Positions 16,105 through 25,136 of a stretch of 64,000 nucleotides of DNA are shown one piece after another; position 1 is the stretch's first letter; each line of letters opens with the position of its first letter. The DNA comes from Mesorhizobium sp. M1C.F.Ca.ET.210.01.1.1. Lineage in GTDB: Bacteria; Pseudomonadota; Alphaproteobacteria; Rhizobiales; Rhizobiaceae. Made by a program: the position numbers and the translations under genes. The stretch lies in NCBI RefSeq assembly GCF_004791585.1, contig NZ_SRUU01000016.1, positions 62,001 to 126,000 on the forward strand, in the 5' to 3' direction. The notes beneath the pieces were generated by a model, which did no database searches, was not told the origin of the DNA, and saw only the letters and a program-made list of their open reading frames with translations.

Positions 16105-17115
16105 CTACCACTCCAGGCCGAACACCAATTTGCCGAAATGCAGGCCGCCTGCGGCCATGTGGGTGTAGGCTTCTGTCGCATCGTTGTGTGAAAACACCTT
16201 GTCGACGACCGGTTCGATGCCGGCGGCGCCGATGGCGCGGGCGGCGTCGCGCAGGTCGGACACCGAACCGGTGTTGTTGCCCACCACCTTCAGCGCCTTG
16301 ATGATGATCGGCAGCAGGTTGACGGTTGCCTCGGCGCCGGTGACGAAGCCGATGGTGAACAGCGTGCCGCCGGGCGCGGTGGCGTTGACGGCGCGCGCGA
16401 AGGTGGCGGTGCCGCCGGTTTCGACGACCAGGTCGGCGCCGAGGCCGTTGGTCAGTTCCAGTACCTTGCCGTCCCAGTCCGGCGTCGCGCGGTAGTTGAT
16501 CAGGTGGTCGGCGCCGAGCGCCTTGGCTCGCTCCAGCTTCTCGTCCGAAGACGAAGTGATGACGACGGTGGCCCCGGCCGCCTTGGCAAGCTGGAGGGTG
16601 TAGATCGAGACGCCGCCGGTGCCGAGCAGCACGACCACCGAGCCAGGTCCGACATCGGCGGCGCGGATCGCGTTCCAGGCGGTGGTGCCGGCGATGGGCA
16701 GCGTCGAGGCAGCCTCGAAGGAGAGGTGCGGCGGGACCGGCACGACCGAATTGGCCGGCAGGGCGACATATTGGGCAAGCGACCCGGGGAGCGAGATGCC
16801 GCGCATCTGCGTCATCTCGTAAGGCCGCGGCCGGCCGCCGATCCAGCGCGGCTTGGCGTGGGCGACGACGCGGTCGCCCATGCTGAAGCCTGTCACGCCC
16901 TCGCCGAGCGCGACGATCTCGCCGGCGCCGTCGGCAACCGGAATGAGCGGGAAGACCGGTCCGGGGTAATTGCCGCTCGCGACAGCGACATCGACGAAAT
17001 TCAGGCTCGCCGCGCACTGGCGTATCAGCACCTCGCCGCGCTGCGGTTCGGGCGTGGCGACGCTGGCGGCGCGGAAGGCGTCCAGCCTGGGCTGGCTGAG
17101 TTCGATGGCTTTCAT
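16105..17115 (-). CDS. Zinc-type MDR alcohol dehydrogenase/quinone oxidoreductase
   Basis: A 336-residue medium-chain dehydrogenase. The GroES-like N-terminal part (RGEVLIRQCAASLNFVDVAV) lacks the catalytic Cys/His zinc ligands, which points to the quinone-reductase side of the family. VVVLLGTGGVSIYTLQLAKAAGATVVIT is the NAD(P)-binding fold with GTGGVS. It is transcribed away from a LysR gene 88 bp off, which is likely its regulator. Substrate unknown. Confidence 0.88.
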   Translation of the reverse strand: MKAIELSQPRLDAFRAASVATPEPQRGEVLIRQCAASLNFVDVAVASGNYPGPVFPLIPVADGAGEIVALGEGVTGFSMGDRVVAHAKPRWIGGRPRPYEMTQMRGISLPGSLAQYVALPANSVVPVPPHLSFEAASTLPIAGTTAWNAIRAADVGPGSVVVLLGTGGVSIYTLQLAKAAGATVVITSSSDEKLERAKALGADHLINYRATPDWDGKVLELTNGLGADLVVETGGTATFARAVNATAPGGTLFTIGFVTGAEATVNLLPIIIKALKVVGNNTGSVSDLRDAARAIGAAGIEPVVDKVFSHNDATEAYTHMAAGGLHFGKLVFGLEW

Positions 17116-17203
17116 GGGTTCACTCCGTGGTGTCGATTGACGGGTTGAGCGAACCTATCTGCTGCGCTATCAAGCGATAATTATTGAATTTCACATTTTA
17201 GTA
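17116..17203. promoter_or_regulatory. Divergent control region of MDR and LysR genes
   Basis: An 88-bp AT-richer gap containing ATAATTATTGAATTTCACAT and TTTAGTATT. LysR proteins bind T-N11-A dyads in such divergent regions; TATTGAATTTCACATTTTAGTA is a candidate. No exact promoter can be fixed by eye. Confidence 0.45.
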
Positions 17204-17212
17204 TTGCAAACC

Positions 17213-18157
17213 ATGCAGCAATCCCATGAACCGGCGGCCCTTGCCGAAATGGCGGCCTTCGCGGCCATCGCCGAGGCGCGCTCCTTCACCAGGGCGGCGG
17301 CGCGGGTCGGACGAGACGCGACCATCCTGTCGCGCCGCCTGCAGTCGCTGGAGGAGCGGCTGGGAGTGCGGCTGCTTCACCGCACGACCCGCAGCGTCGC
17401 GCTGACAGAGGCGGGTGCGGAATTCCTTGTGCGTGTGCGCGCCATCCTCGCCTCGGTCGACGAGGCGGAAACCGCTGCCGCCGCGCATGCCGGCGGCCGG
17501 CCGCGCGGGCTGCTCAGGCTGGCGCTGCCCGGCACGTTCGGGCGCATGTGGATCGGGCCGTTCCTGCCGCAGTTCCTCGCCGAGTTCCCGGATATACGTA
17601 TCGAGGCGGAATTCTCCAACCGCTTCACCGATCTCGTCGCCGAGAATTTCGACGTCGCCGTGCGGCTGGGCAGCCTGGAGGATTCGCGCCTGGTGGCGCG
17701 CAAGGTGGCGACGCGGCGCCGGCTGCTGTGCGCCGCGCCCTCCTACCTCGCCCGAAGGGGCAGGCCGGAGACGCCGCAGGCGCTGCTCGAACATTCCTGC
17801 CTCGGCTTCACTGGCTTCCAGACCTTTCCGGCCTGGGAGATGACCGACCGCGAGGGCCGGCGCGTGCGCGTCGAGGTTTCGGGGCCGCTGGTCAGCGACG
17901 ACGCCGAGGTGCTGGTCGAGGCAGCCGTGCAGGGCGTCGGCCTGATGATGAGCACGGACTGGCTGGTCGGGCGCGAGATTGCCGACGGCCGGCTGGTGCC
18001 GATCCTGGAGGACTGGACGCTGGCCGACGAGGGCGCGGTCTACGTCGTCATGCCCTCGGCCAAGGGCCAGGCCGCCAAGACCCGCGCCTTCGTCGACTGG
18101 ATCGGCAAGCGATTTTCGCCCGAGCCGCCGTGGCGGCTCACTTCTCCTGTCCCTTAA
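17213..18157 (+). CDS. LysR-family transcriptional regulator
   Basis: About 314 residues. The N-terminal winged helix (MAAFAAIAEARSFTRAAARVGRDATILSRR...) and the following effector domain (GLLRLALPGTFGRMWIGPFLP) are typical. In the recognition helix, ATILSRRLQSLEERLGVRLLHRTTR matches the LysR signature. The ATG at 17213 is used, with a TTG at 17204 possible. It probably controls the divergent MDR oxidoreductase. Its 3' end overlaps the convergent slipin gene by 20 bp. Confidence 0.9.
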   Translation: MQQSHEPAALAEMAAFAAIAEARSFTRAAARVGRDATILSRRLQSLEERLGVRLLHRTTRSVALTEAGAEFLVRVRAILASVDEAETAAAAHAGGRPRGLLRLALPGTFGRMWIGPFLPQFLAEFPDIRIEAEFSNRFTDLVAENFDVAVRLGSLEDSRLVARKVATRRRLLCAAPSYLARRGRPETPQALLEHSCLGFTGFQTFPAWEMTDREGRRVRVEVSGPLVSDDAEVLVEAAVQGVGLMMSTDWLVGREIADGRLVPILEDWTLADEGAVYVVMPSAKGQAAKTRAFVDWIGKRFSPEPPWRLTSPVP

Positions 18158-18896
18158 GGAACTGGCTGAGCAGATCCACCGGCAGCGGGAAGACCACCGT
18201 GGAGGAGCGCTCGCCGGCGATGTCATGCAGGGCCTCGAAATAGCGCAGCTGCATGGCCTGCGGCTCGGCCGCCAGCATGCGGCCGGCCTCGACGAGCTTT
18301 GCCGCCGCCTGCTGCTCGCCGTCGGCATTGATGACCTTGGCGCGCCGCAGCCGCTCGGCCTCGGCCTGCTTGGCGATGGCGCGGATCATGCTCTCGTTCA
18401 GATCGACATGCTTGATCTCGACATTGGAGACCTTAATGCCCCAGGCATCGGTGCGCTGGTCGAGGATCTCCTGGATGTCGCTATTGAGCTTGTCGCGTTC
18501 GGCCAACATCTCGTCGAGCTCGTGCTTGCCGAGCACCGAACGCAGCGTGGTCTGCGCCAGCTGGTTGGTGGCGGTCATGAAGTCCTCGACCTGGATGATC
18601 GCCCGCTCGGCGTCGACGATGCGGAAATAGAGCACGGCGTTGACCTTCACCGAGACGTTGTCGCGCGAGATGACGTCCTGCGGCGGTACGTCCTGCACCA
18701 CCACGCGCAGATCCACCCGCACCATCTGCTGGATAAAGGGAACCAAGAGGATGAGGCCCGGACCCTTGACCCCGGTGAAGCGGCCCAGCGTGAACACCAC
18801 GCCGCGCTCATATTCCCTCAGGATGCGGATGGCCGCCGACAAGAACATGATCGCCAGCAGCGCGAGGACCAGATAGGCGACATAACCGACTGTCAT
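18138..18896 (-). CDS. Slipin/stomatin-like SPFH membrane protein
   Basis: A 252-residue protein with one N-terminal membrane helix (VAYLVLALLAIMFLSAAIRIL), then the SPFH domain starting REYERGVVFTLGRFTGVKGPG and a helical tail rich in Ala/Glu/Arg (AIAKQAEAERLRRAKVINAD). Slipins form oligomers in the inner membrane and are nearly always encoded next to an NfeD protease, as here, where the ATG overlaps the NfeD stop. The pair is thought to act in membrane protein quality control. Confidence 0.93.
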   Translation of the reverse strand: MTVGYVAYLVLALLAIMFLSAAIRILREYERGVVFTLGRFTGVKGPGLILLVPFIQQMVRVDLRVVVQDVPPQDVISRDNVSVKVNAVLYFRIVDAERAIIQVEDFMTATNQLAQTTLRSVLGKHELDEMLAERDKLNSDIQEILDQRTDAWGIKVSNVEIKHVDLNESMIRAIAKQAEAERLRRAKVINADGEQQAAAKLVEAGRMLAAEPQAMQLRYFEALHDIAGERSSTVVFPLPVDLLSQFLKGQEK

Positions 18897-20275
18897 TGTT
18901 TTGCTCCGTCGTTTCCCACACCGCGCCGCCGCACCGTCAGCACGAGGTCGCTGACGGCGGTGACCTCGACGTTGTCCCCGGGCGCCACCGGATCGTCGGC
19001 CCTGGCCCGCCAGCGTTCGCCAAGCGCCAGCACATGGCCCTCGCGGCCTTCCCAGTCGAGGATCTGGGCGGGCTGGCCGCGCATCGCCTCGCCGCCGATG
19101 CGCGGCGGATTGCGCCGCGCCGCCCAGAGGTAGCTGCCGGCGAGCAGCGCGAGCCCCAGCGTCAGCGCCACGGCAGGGCCGATGACCGCCCACGATATGG
19201 CGAAGCCGGGCCCCTCGATCTTGAGCAGCATGGCGGCGCCGAGCAGGAAGGCGGCCGCGCCGCCGACTCCCAGCACGACAGTCGGATTGAAGGCCTCGAC
19301 GATGAGGAAGGCGACGCCGAGCAGCATCAGGGCAAGCCCGGTATAGTTGATCGGCAAGAGATCGAGCGCATAGAGGGCGAGCACGAGGCAGATGGCGCCG
19401 ATGACGCCCGGCGCCACCGCGCCGGGGCTCGTGACCTCGAAGACGATGCCGTAGAAGCCGATCAGCATCAGCAGCACCGCGACGTTCGGGTCGGTGATGA
19501 CGGCGAGAAGCCGGATGAACCAGCCGGGATCCAGCGTCTCGACGGCCAGGCCCTTCGTCGCCAGCACTTCCTTCCTGCCGGCCATGTCGACGGTGCGGCC
19601 GTCGGCCAGCTGCAGAAGCTCGGTCGTGTCGCGGGCGATGAAGTCGATGACATGTTGCTGCAGCGCGGCGCTGGCCGAGAGGCTTGCCGCCTCGCGCACG
19701 GCCTTCTCGCCCCAGTCGCCGTTGCGGCCGCGCAGCTCGGCGAGCGAGCGGATCAGCGCCACCGCGTCGTTGGTCACCTTGGCCATCATCGCGTCGCCGG
19801 CCGGCCGCCCGCTGGCGTCCTTCTGGTCCTTGTCCTTCTCGCCGCCGGGAAGCGAGGGCAGCCCGCCGAACTCGACCGGCGTCGCCGCGCCCAGATTGGT
19901 GCCCGGCGCCATCGCCGCCACATGGGTGGCGTAGAGGATGTAGGTTCCGGCGCTCGCGGCATGGCCGCCGGCCGGCGCGACATAACCGATGACGGGAACG
20001 CGAGAGGCCAGGATATCGGCGATCATCTCGCGCATCGAGGTGACCAGGCCGCCCGGCGTGTCGAGCTGGAGGATGAGGACCTCGGCGTTGCGCTCTGCCG
20101 CGACCTTGAGCGCCTCCTCGAGCTGGCGCGAGCTCGCCGGGCCGATGGCGCCGTCGATCGCGATGCTCAAGGCGATCCTCTGCCCAGCCGTCCCGGCCGG
20201 GGAGAAGGGGAGAAGGACCGCGGCGGCCACGAAGGCCGCTGCCAGAAGGGCCACCCGCGCGAGTTTCACGCTCAA
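18893..20275 (-). CDS. NfeD-family membrane serine protease
   Basis: A 460-residue protein of the long NfeD type. A signal-like N terminus is followed by a ClpP/SppA-like protease domain with VLILQLDTPGGLVTSMREMI and the Ser/Lys-dyad region GHAASAGTYILYATHVAAMAPG, then four or five membrane helices and a C-terminal OB-fold NfeD domain (GREGHVLALGERWRARADD). In archaeal homologues the protease cleaves the C terminus of the partner stomatin. The slipin gene directly follows with an ATGA-type overlap, so both are co-translated. Confidence 0.93.
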   Translation of the reverse strand: MSVKLARVALLAAAFVAAAVLLPFSPAGTAGQRIALSIAIDGAIGPASSRQLEEALKVAAERNAEVLILQLDTPGGLVTSMREMIADILASRVPVIGYVAPAGGHAASAGTYILYATHVAAMAPGTNLGAATPVEFGGLPSLPGGEKDKDQKDASGRPAGDAMMAKVTNDAVALIRSLAELRGRNGDWGEKAVREAASLSASAALQQHVIDFIARDTTELLQLADGRTVDMAGRKEVLATKGLAVETLDPGWFIRLLAVITDPNVAVLLMLIGFYGIVFEVTSPGAVAPGVIGAICLVLALYALDLLPINYTGLALMLLGVAFLIVEAFNPTVVLGVGGAAAFLLGAAMLLKIEGPGFAISWAVIGPAVALTLGLALLAGSYLWAARRNPPRIGGEAMRGQPAQILDWEGREGHVLALGERWRARADDPVAPGDNVEVTAVSDLVLTVRRRGVGNDGAKQ

Positions 20276-20346
20276 AGCTCCTTCGATTCAATATGGGGTT
20301 GTGTCGGGCGAAGTCCAATGAGGACGGAAGCAGCGCTACGACCCTC

Positions 20347-20369
20347 CCTTCTCCCCTTGTGGGAGAAGG
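20347..20369. repeat. Short palindrome upstream of DUF1127 gene
   Basis: CCTTCTCCC-cttgt-GGGAGAAGG, the same core as the palindromes at 9496 and 57272. It lies between the divergently transcribed NfeD and DUF1127 genes, so it is not a terminator for either. Confidence 0.55.
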
Positions 20370-20500
20370 AGAGGCGCTTTCGCTCCCCGCACGATTCCAC
20401 GGCATTTTCGACGCCGGTTCCAACGCTCGCTCCGTCGCCCGTGCCGCATTGTCCGCATCGACGACGCGAAGGAACGCGTCCGCAACCGATGGAGATGACG

Positions 20501-20737
20501 ATGACCACTTTTGACCACGCAACCTGTGAAACCAGCGGCACCGGCTTCACCCTGCCCGGCTTTGCCGGCCGCGCGTTGCGGCTGGCCTACCACGCCATGC
20601 GGATGCGCAGCGACCGCGCCGCGCTGCGCGCCATGCCGGACTATCTCTTGAAGGACATGGGGATCAGCCGCTCGCAGATCGAATACTACACGTCCGCGCG
20701 CAGCGCGCTCGCCGAAGCCGACAGGACGGACGCCTGA
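20501..20737 (+). CDS. DUF1127 small protein
   Basis: A 78-residue protein ending in the DUF1127 signature: RMRSDRAALRAMPDYLLKDM followed by GISRSQIEYY. GGAG at 20491-20494 selects the third of three in-frame ATGs. Small DUF1127 proteins in Agrobacterium and relatives affect phosphate and carbon turnover and RNA-related functions; this one has a longer than usual N-terminal part. A strong terminator follows. Confidence 0.85.
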   Translation: MTTFDHATCETSGTGFTLPGFAGRALRLAYHAMRMRSDRAALRAMPDYLLKDMGISRSQIEYYTSARSALAEADRTDA

Positions 20738-20766
20738 AGCGGGATGACGGCCGGCCGGAAGGCCTG

Positions 20767-20799
20767 GCGAAAACCCCGGCGTCGCCGGGGTTTTTCGCG
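20767..20799 (+). terminator. Rho-independent terminator after DUF1127
   Basis: AACCCCGGCG-TCGCCGGGGTTTTT forms a GC stem with a T-run on the right (and A-run on the left), 30 bp after the stop. Confidence 0.85.
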
Positions 20800-20998
20800 T
20801 CTGGCCCCCCGCTGACCGGCCTTCCGACGTTGGCTTCCCGCGCCGAATGTCCGCCTCAAATGAAACGGGCGATGCAATTTCCACGGTGGGCGCATCAAAA
20901 ATTCCACGCCCGCACCCACTCTCGCTCAAACGCCCGACGGTCAAAGAAAGGCCGTCACGGCAACCAAGCCGCAAACCAACCTTTTGGGAGAAGACAAA

Positions 20999-21577
20999 AT
21001 GCAACCGAACACCAAACCTGCGCGACTTCCGCTCAATGGCGTCGACACGCCGAACCTGTTGGCCACGATCAATTTCGTCGCCGGCCAGCCGGAGCTGGCG
21101 AAGTTCCAGTTCCGCGCCCACAATGAATGGATCGAGGGCACGCACAGCAAAAGCGTCATGCACGGCTTCCACGGCGCCGGCCAGGAGCAGAAGCACGAAA
21201 AGCCCTTCTATGCCGACAGCGACCATCCCGCGATCCTGTGCGGCGCCGACAACGCGCCGACCCCGGTCGAGTGGCTGCTGCATGGGCTGGCGAGCTGCCT
21301 GATGGCGGGCCTTGCCAACATCGCCGCGGCGCGCGGCATCAAGCTCAGCCGGGTCAAGTGCTCGGTCGACGGCGACATCGACCTGCGCGGCATCCTCGGC
21401 ATCTCGGACGAGGTCCGCAACGGCTTCCAGAACATCCAGGTTTCGTTCGAGGTCGAGGGCGACGCGCCGGCCGAGAAGCTCCAGCAACTTGTCGAGCAGG
21501 CCCGTGCGCGCTCCGCCGTGTTCGATGTGCTGACCAACGGCGTGCCGGTCACGGTCGGGATCAAGACCATCCAGTAA
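20999..21577 (+). CDS. OsmC-family protein
   Basis: A 192-residue OsmC/Ohr-fold protein, longer than classical OsmC. The conserved reactive cysteines lie in HGLASCLMAG and in VKCSVDGDIDLRG. GGGAG stands nine bases before the ATG at 20999, so the TTG start 15 bases earlier is rejected. Many OsmC proteins reduce organic hydroperoxides; this subgroup (with PTPVEWLLHGLASC) is usually of unknown substrate. A hairpin separates it from the flavoprotein gene downstream, which it probably precedes in one transcript. Confidence 0.85.
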   Translation: MQPNTKPARLPLNGVDTPNLLATINFVAGQPELAKFQFRAHNEWIEGTHSKSVMHGFHGAGQEQKHEKPFYADSDHPAILCGADNAPTPVEWLLHGLASCLMAGLANIAAARGIKLSRVKCSVDGDIDLRGILGISDEVRNGFQNIQVSFEVEGDAPAEKLQQLVEQARARSAVFDVLTNGVPVTVGIKTIQ

Positions 21578-21590
21578 GGCAGGGCTGACA

Positions 21591-21616
21591 GACGGTCCGG
21601 GGAAATCCGGACCGTC
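21591..21616 (+). terminator. Hairpin, possible partial terminator
   Basis: GACGGTCCGG-ggaaat-CCGGACCGTC, a perfect 10-bp stem 14 bp after the OsmC stop, followed by TCTTCCC rather than a clean T-run. It may attenuate read-through into the flavoprotein genes. Confidence 0.55.
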
Positions 21617-21642
21617 TCTTCCCAAGGTTTCGGAACAGAGCC

Positions 21643-22869
21643 ATGAAACATGCTGACGTCGTCATCATCGGCGGCGGGCAGGCCGGGCTTGCGCTCAGCC
21701 ATTGCCTTGGCCGCGCCGGCATCGACCATGTCGTGCTGGAGCGCGGCCGCATCGGCGAGCGCTGGCGCGCGCAGGCCTGGCAATCGCTGAGGCTGCTTAC
21801 GCCCAACTGGCTGAACGGCCTGCCCGGCTCGCCCTATGACGGCCCGGACCTCGACGGCTTCAGGACGAAGGACTGCTTCGTCCGGGACCTCGAAACCTAT
21901 GCCAGGAACTGGCAGGTGCCGATCGAATGCGGCGTCGAGGTCTCCGCCTGCAGGCGGACCGGCAGCGGCTTCACGCTCGCCACCGGCGCCGGCGACTGGA
22001 CGGCAAAAGCCGTCGTGGTGGCGACCGGCCATTGCGACCGGCCGGTGATCCCCTTTGCATCCGCGACAATGGGCGGGCGGCTCAGCATCCACGCCTCGCA
22101 GTATCGGTCCCCCGGCGAACTGCCGCCCGGCGGGGTGCTGATCGTCGGCGCTTCCTCCTCCGGGGTGCAGATCGCCGACGAGCTTAAGCGCGCCGGCCGG
22201 CGTGTCATGCTTTCGGTCGGCAAGCATACGCGCCTGCCGAGGCTGTGGCGCGGCAAGGACATCTTCTTCTGGCTCTGCGAGATGGGCCTGATGGCGCAGC
22301 CGCTCGACGGCCTCGCCAACCCCGAGAGCGCCAGGCGCCAGCCCTCGCTGCAGCTTGCCGGGCGGCTGGACAAGGCCGATGTCGACCTCGCCACGCTGCA
22401 GGCGCTCGGCGTCGAGCTGGCGGGCCGTGTGCGCGGCATCGCCGATCGCGAGGTCGCCTTCGCCGACGACCTTCCGGCGCAGATCGCGGCGGCCGAGGCG
22501 AAGCAGGCGCGCCTGCTTGCCGGGATCGACCGCTTCGCCGGCGCCGCGCGGCCGGCCCGCCGCGAGCCGGTGACAGTGCCTTCGGTCCGCCCGATGCGGC
22601 TGTCGCTGACGGACGGATCGATCCGCACGATCATCTGGGCGACCGGCTATGCCCGCTCGTTCGACTGGCTGGAGCCGCTGGCGCTCGGCGCCGACGGCGA
22701 GCTCGCGCATCAGGGCGGCATCACCAGCGTGCCCGGCCTCTACGGGCTCGGCTTCCGCTTCCTGCGCAAGCGCGATTCCAACTTCATCGGCGGCGCCAGC
22801 GTCGACGCGCAAGCGATCGCCGCCGAGGTCTCCCGCTATCTCGACCGCAAGGGCCTGAGGGCCGCCTGA
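21643..22869 (+). CDS. FAD-dependent monooxygenase (CzcO/flavin-monooxygenase type)
   Basis: A 408-residue flavoprotein. ADVVIIGGGQAGLALSHCL at the N terminus is the FAD dinucleotide fold and GGVLIVGASSSGVQIADEL is the NAD(P)H fold; IIWATGYARSFDWLE is the ATG-containing motif of flavin monooxygenases. Such proteins hydroxylate or oxygenate small organics, or act as reductases in metal-resistance loci. It is followed 5 bp later by a second flavoprotein and a MaoC hydratase, implying a shared catabolic or biosynthetic route. Confidence 0.85.
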   Translation: MKHADVVIIGGGQAGLALSHCLGRAGIDHVVLERGRIGERWRAQAWQSLRLLTPNWLNGLPGSPYDGPDLDGFRTKDCFVRDLETYARNWQVPIECGVEVSACRRTGSGFTLATGAGDWTAKAVVVATGHCDRPVIPFASATMGGRLSIHASQYRSPGELPPGGVLIVGASSSGVQIADELKRAGRRVMLSVGKHTRLPRLWRGKDIFFWLCEMGLMAQPLDGLANPESARRQPSLQLAGRLDKADVDLATLQALGVELAGRVRGIADREVAFADDLPAQIAAAEAKQARLLAGIDRFAGAARPARREPVTVPSVRPMRLSLTDGSIRTIIWATGYARSFDWLEPLALGADGELAHQGGITSVPGLYGLGFRFLRKRDSNFIGGASVDAQAIAAEVSRYLDRKGLRAA

Positions 22870-22874
22870 GGACA

Positions 22875-24173
22875 ATGACGATGCCAGACATCCAGAATCG
22901 CCCGCTTCCAGCCGCGCCGAAACGCCGCCACTACGACGCGATCATCGTCGGCGCGCGCTGCGCCGGCGCCTCGACCGCGCTGCTGCTCGCCCGCGCGGGG
23001 CTGAAGGTGATGGTCATCGAGCGTCGGCCCTATGGCTCCGACACGCTGTCGACGCACGCGCTGATGCGGCCGGCCGTGCTGCAATTGTCGCGCTGGGGCC
23101 TGCTCAAGCCGCTCATCGAGGCCGGCACGCCGCTGATCGAGGCGACGACGTTCCACTATGGCGACGAGGAGATCATCATTGCGCTCGATGCCGGGCCGGA
23201 CCTGCCCGGCCTGATCGCGCCGCGGCGCACCGTGCTCGATCGCATGCTGGTCGATACCGCGCGCAAGGCCGGCGCCGAGTTCCAGCATGACATGGCCGTC
23301 GCCGACCTCTTCGCCGATACACAGGGGCGCGTGCGCGGCGTCGAGATCCGCAGTGCCGGCCGCGACGTCTTGCAGGTGAGCGCCGGCATTGTGATCGGCG
23401 CCGACGGCATCGGCTCGCTGGTGGCCAAGCGCAGCAACGCTCGGGTGTTGCGACAGGGAGCCGTGTCGGCCGCCCATGTCTACGGTTACGCGCCCGTCGA
23501 GCCAGGCGCGGGCTACCACTGGTATTTTCGCGACGGTCTCGCCGGCTCGTTCATTCCGACCAATGACGGGCTGGCCTGCATCGTCGCCTCGGTGCCGACC
23601 AGGCTGTTCGACCAGCGCTTCCGCGCCGACCATGCGCGCGCCCGCATGGCGGTGCTGGAAGCGCTCTCGCCTGCCCTTGCCGCGCAGGCCGACCGCGCGG
23701 CGAAGGATGCCCGCCTGCAGGCATTTCGCGGCGTCCCGGGCTATATACGCCAGGCGTATGGGCCGGGCTGGGCGCTGGTCGGCGATGCCGGCTTCTTCCG
23801 CGACCCGCTCACAGCGCACGGCATCTCGGATGCGCTGCGCGATGCGGCAGGCCTGGCGCACGCCGTCCTCGACGGATCCGAGGCGGCCTTCGCGGCCTGG
23901 CAGCGGGAGCGCGACCTCTTCGCCAACCAGATCCTCGACACCACGGACGCCGTTGCGGGCTTCGACTGGACGCTCGCCGACATCGGCGAGCGGCACCGCC
24001 GTTTCAGCGCCGTTATGAAGGCCGAGGTCCAGGCGCTCGCCGGGCAGCCGATGCCGGTCCGCGCCTCCGCCAAATACCGGGCGGCGGGCCTAAGGGCGCC
24101 GGCAAACGACGCCAATCCACCGGCCGCGGCCGGTTCGATCACGCAACGCAACCGAATGGGGATGAGACCATGA
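22875..24173 (+). CDS. FAD-dependent oxidoreductase (PHBH/geranylgeranyl reductase-like)
   Basis: A 432-residue flavoprotein. YDAIIVGARCAGASTALLLARAG is the first FAD motif, VIGADGIGSLVA the DG motif, and GWALVGDAGFFRDPLTAHGISDAL the GD motif of group A flavin hydroxylases. The sequence LSTHALMRPAVLQLSRWGLL is like the tryptophan halogenase/phenol hydroxylase relatives. The ATG at 22875 follows the monooxygenase stop by 5 bp and its stop overlaps the MaoC start by 4 bp. Confidence 0.85.
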   Translation: MTMPDIQNRPLPAAPKRRHYDAIIVGARCAGASTALLLARAGLKVMVIERRPYGSDTLSTHALMRPAVLQLSRWGLLKPLIEAGTPLIEATTFHYGDEEIIIALDAGPDLPGLIAPRRTVLDRMLVDTARKAGAEFQHDMAVADLFADTQGRVRGVEIRSAGRDVLQVSAGIVIGADGIGSLVAKRSNARVLRQGAVSAAHVYGYAPVEPGAGYHWYFRDGLAGSFIPTNDGLACIVASVPTRLFDQRFRADHARARMAVLEALSPALAAQADRAAKDARLQAFRGVPGYIRQAYGPGWALVGDAGFFRDPLTAHGISDALRDAAGLAHAVLDGSEAAFAAWQRERDLFANQILDTTDAVAGFDWTLADIGERHRRFSAVMKAEVQALAGQPMPVRASAKYRAAGLRAPANDANPPAAAGSITQRNRMGMRP

Positions 24174-24622
24174 CCGCACATATGAAGGACGGATGGATCG
24201 GCATCATCAAGGGGCGGCCGCAGGTGGGCGCCTCCGCCGAGCGCTCGCGGCGCACGCGGCCGCAGGATATCGACGCGTTCGCGGACATGACCGGCGACCG
24301 CAACCCGCTGCACTACGACAAGGCGCTGGCCGAGGCTTCGGTCTTCGGCAAGCTCATCGTGCAGGGCGGCGTCACCTCGGGCATCCTCAACGCGGTGGTG
24401 GCGGAAGACCTCCCCGGTCCGGGCTCGGTGTTCCTGGAAGTCTCATGGAAATTCGTCAAGGCGGTCGGCGTCGGCGAGCTGATCACCGGCCGTGTCGAGG
24501 TCACCGAGGTGCGTTTCGACAAGCCGATCACCAAGCTTGCGACCTCGGTGCGCAACGAGGCCGGCGAGATATGCCTCACCGGCACAGCGACGGTGTTCTC
24601 CGTGCCGCTGGCCAAAGCTTAA
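24170..24622 (+). CDS. MaoC-like hot-dog hydratase
   Basis: A 150-residue MaoC dehydratase-like protein with the catalytic motif region FADMTGDRNPLHYD (Asp...Asn...His) and QGGVTSGIL. Family members hydrate trans-enoyl-CoA. It is the last gene of the oxidoreductase group, coupled by ATGA overlap, so the pathway probably passes through a CoA-bound intermediate. Confidence 0.85.
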   Translation: MTAHMKDGWIGIIKGRPQVGASAERSRRTRPQDIDAFADMTGDRNPLHYDKALAEASVFGKLIVQGGVTSGILNAVVAEDLPGPGSVFLEVSWKFVKAVGVGELITGRVEVTEVRFDKPITKLATSVRNEAGEICLTGTATVFSVPLAKA

Positions 24623-24658
24623 AGGCACAAATGATGGCCGGCAAAGGCCGGGGGTTCC

Positions 24659-24687
24659 GGCCCGGCTCTCGATCGCTGAGCCGGGCC
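24659..24687. terminator. Perfect hairpin between convergent genes
   Basis: GGCCCGGCTC-tcgatcgct-GAGCCGGGCC, a 10-bp perfect stem between the MaoC gene and the convergent His-rich gene. No T-run follows, so termination may depend on the stem or on Rho. Confidence 0.5.
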
Positions 24688-24695
24688 GAATGCGA

Positions 24696-25004
24696 TCAAT
24701 AGTCGGAGCCGCTCTCGACCACGACGGGACGGCGGTAGTAGCGGTGATGACGCTCGATGGAGCCCGTGACCACGACGGTGTCCGGGCGGTGATGACGATG
24801 CCAGGCGCGGCGGCCGTGATCATAAAAAGCGACCGTGCCGTGTCGGCGATGATGGAGACGCTGGCCTTCGTCATTGATGACGACGGCGGTGCGGTGATGA
24901 TAGTGCCGGTGGTGCGTCCTGATGACGACATCGGCCTCGGCCGCGGAAGCAACCGCCGGCGCGGCGATGCAAAGCGCCAAGGCTGCAAGAACCACTGTTT
25001 TCAT
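24696..25004 (-). CDS. Secreted His/Tyr-rich small protein
   Basis: A 102-residue protein: signal peptide (MKTVVLAALALCIAAPAVASA) then a mature part packed with His, Arg and Tyr (RTHHRHYHHR, HRRHGTVAFYDHGRRAWHRH). Composition suggests metal binding or envelope coating, but no family is recognised. Similar composition is found in the paired proteins at 44024 and 44579, which differ in sequence. The upstream extension to 25076 lacks a ribosome site. Confidence 0.7.
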   Translation of the reverse strand: MKTVVLAALALCIAAPAVASAAEADVVIRTHHRHYHHRTAVVINDEGQRLHHRRHGTVAFYDHGRRAWHRHHRPDTVVVTGSIERHHRYYRRPVVVESGSDY

Positions 25005-25136
25005 TGCGCTATTCCTGATTTCTAAAACATCCCTTCGCCGGATAAACCGCAATCTGCGGCATTGGTTCCGGGCCAATCTTGCGGGGGGCGCCCCGGCGAT
25101 CGGACGACAGGAAGGCGCTGCGGCCGCTTCCAGGAG

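Noticed and set aside
18896..20737. 613-codon plus-strand frame
   Set aside because: Antisense to NfeD; only its last 78 codons, from 20501, form the DUF1127 gene.
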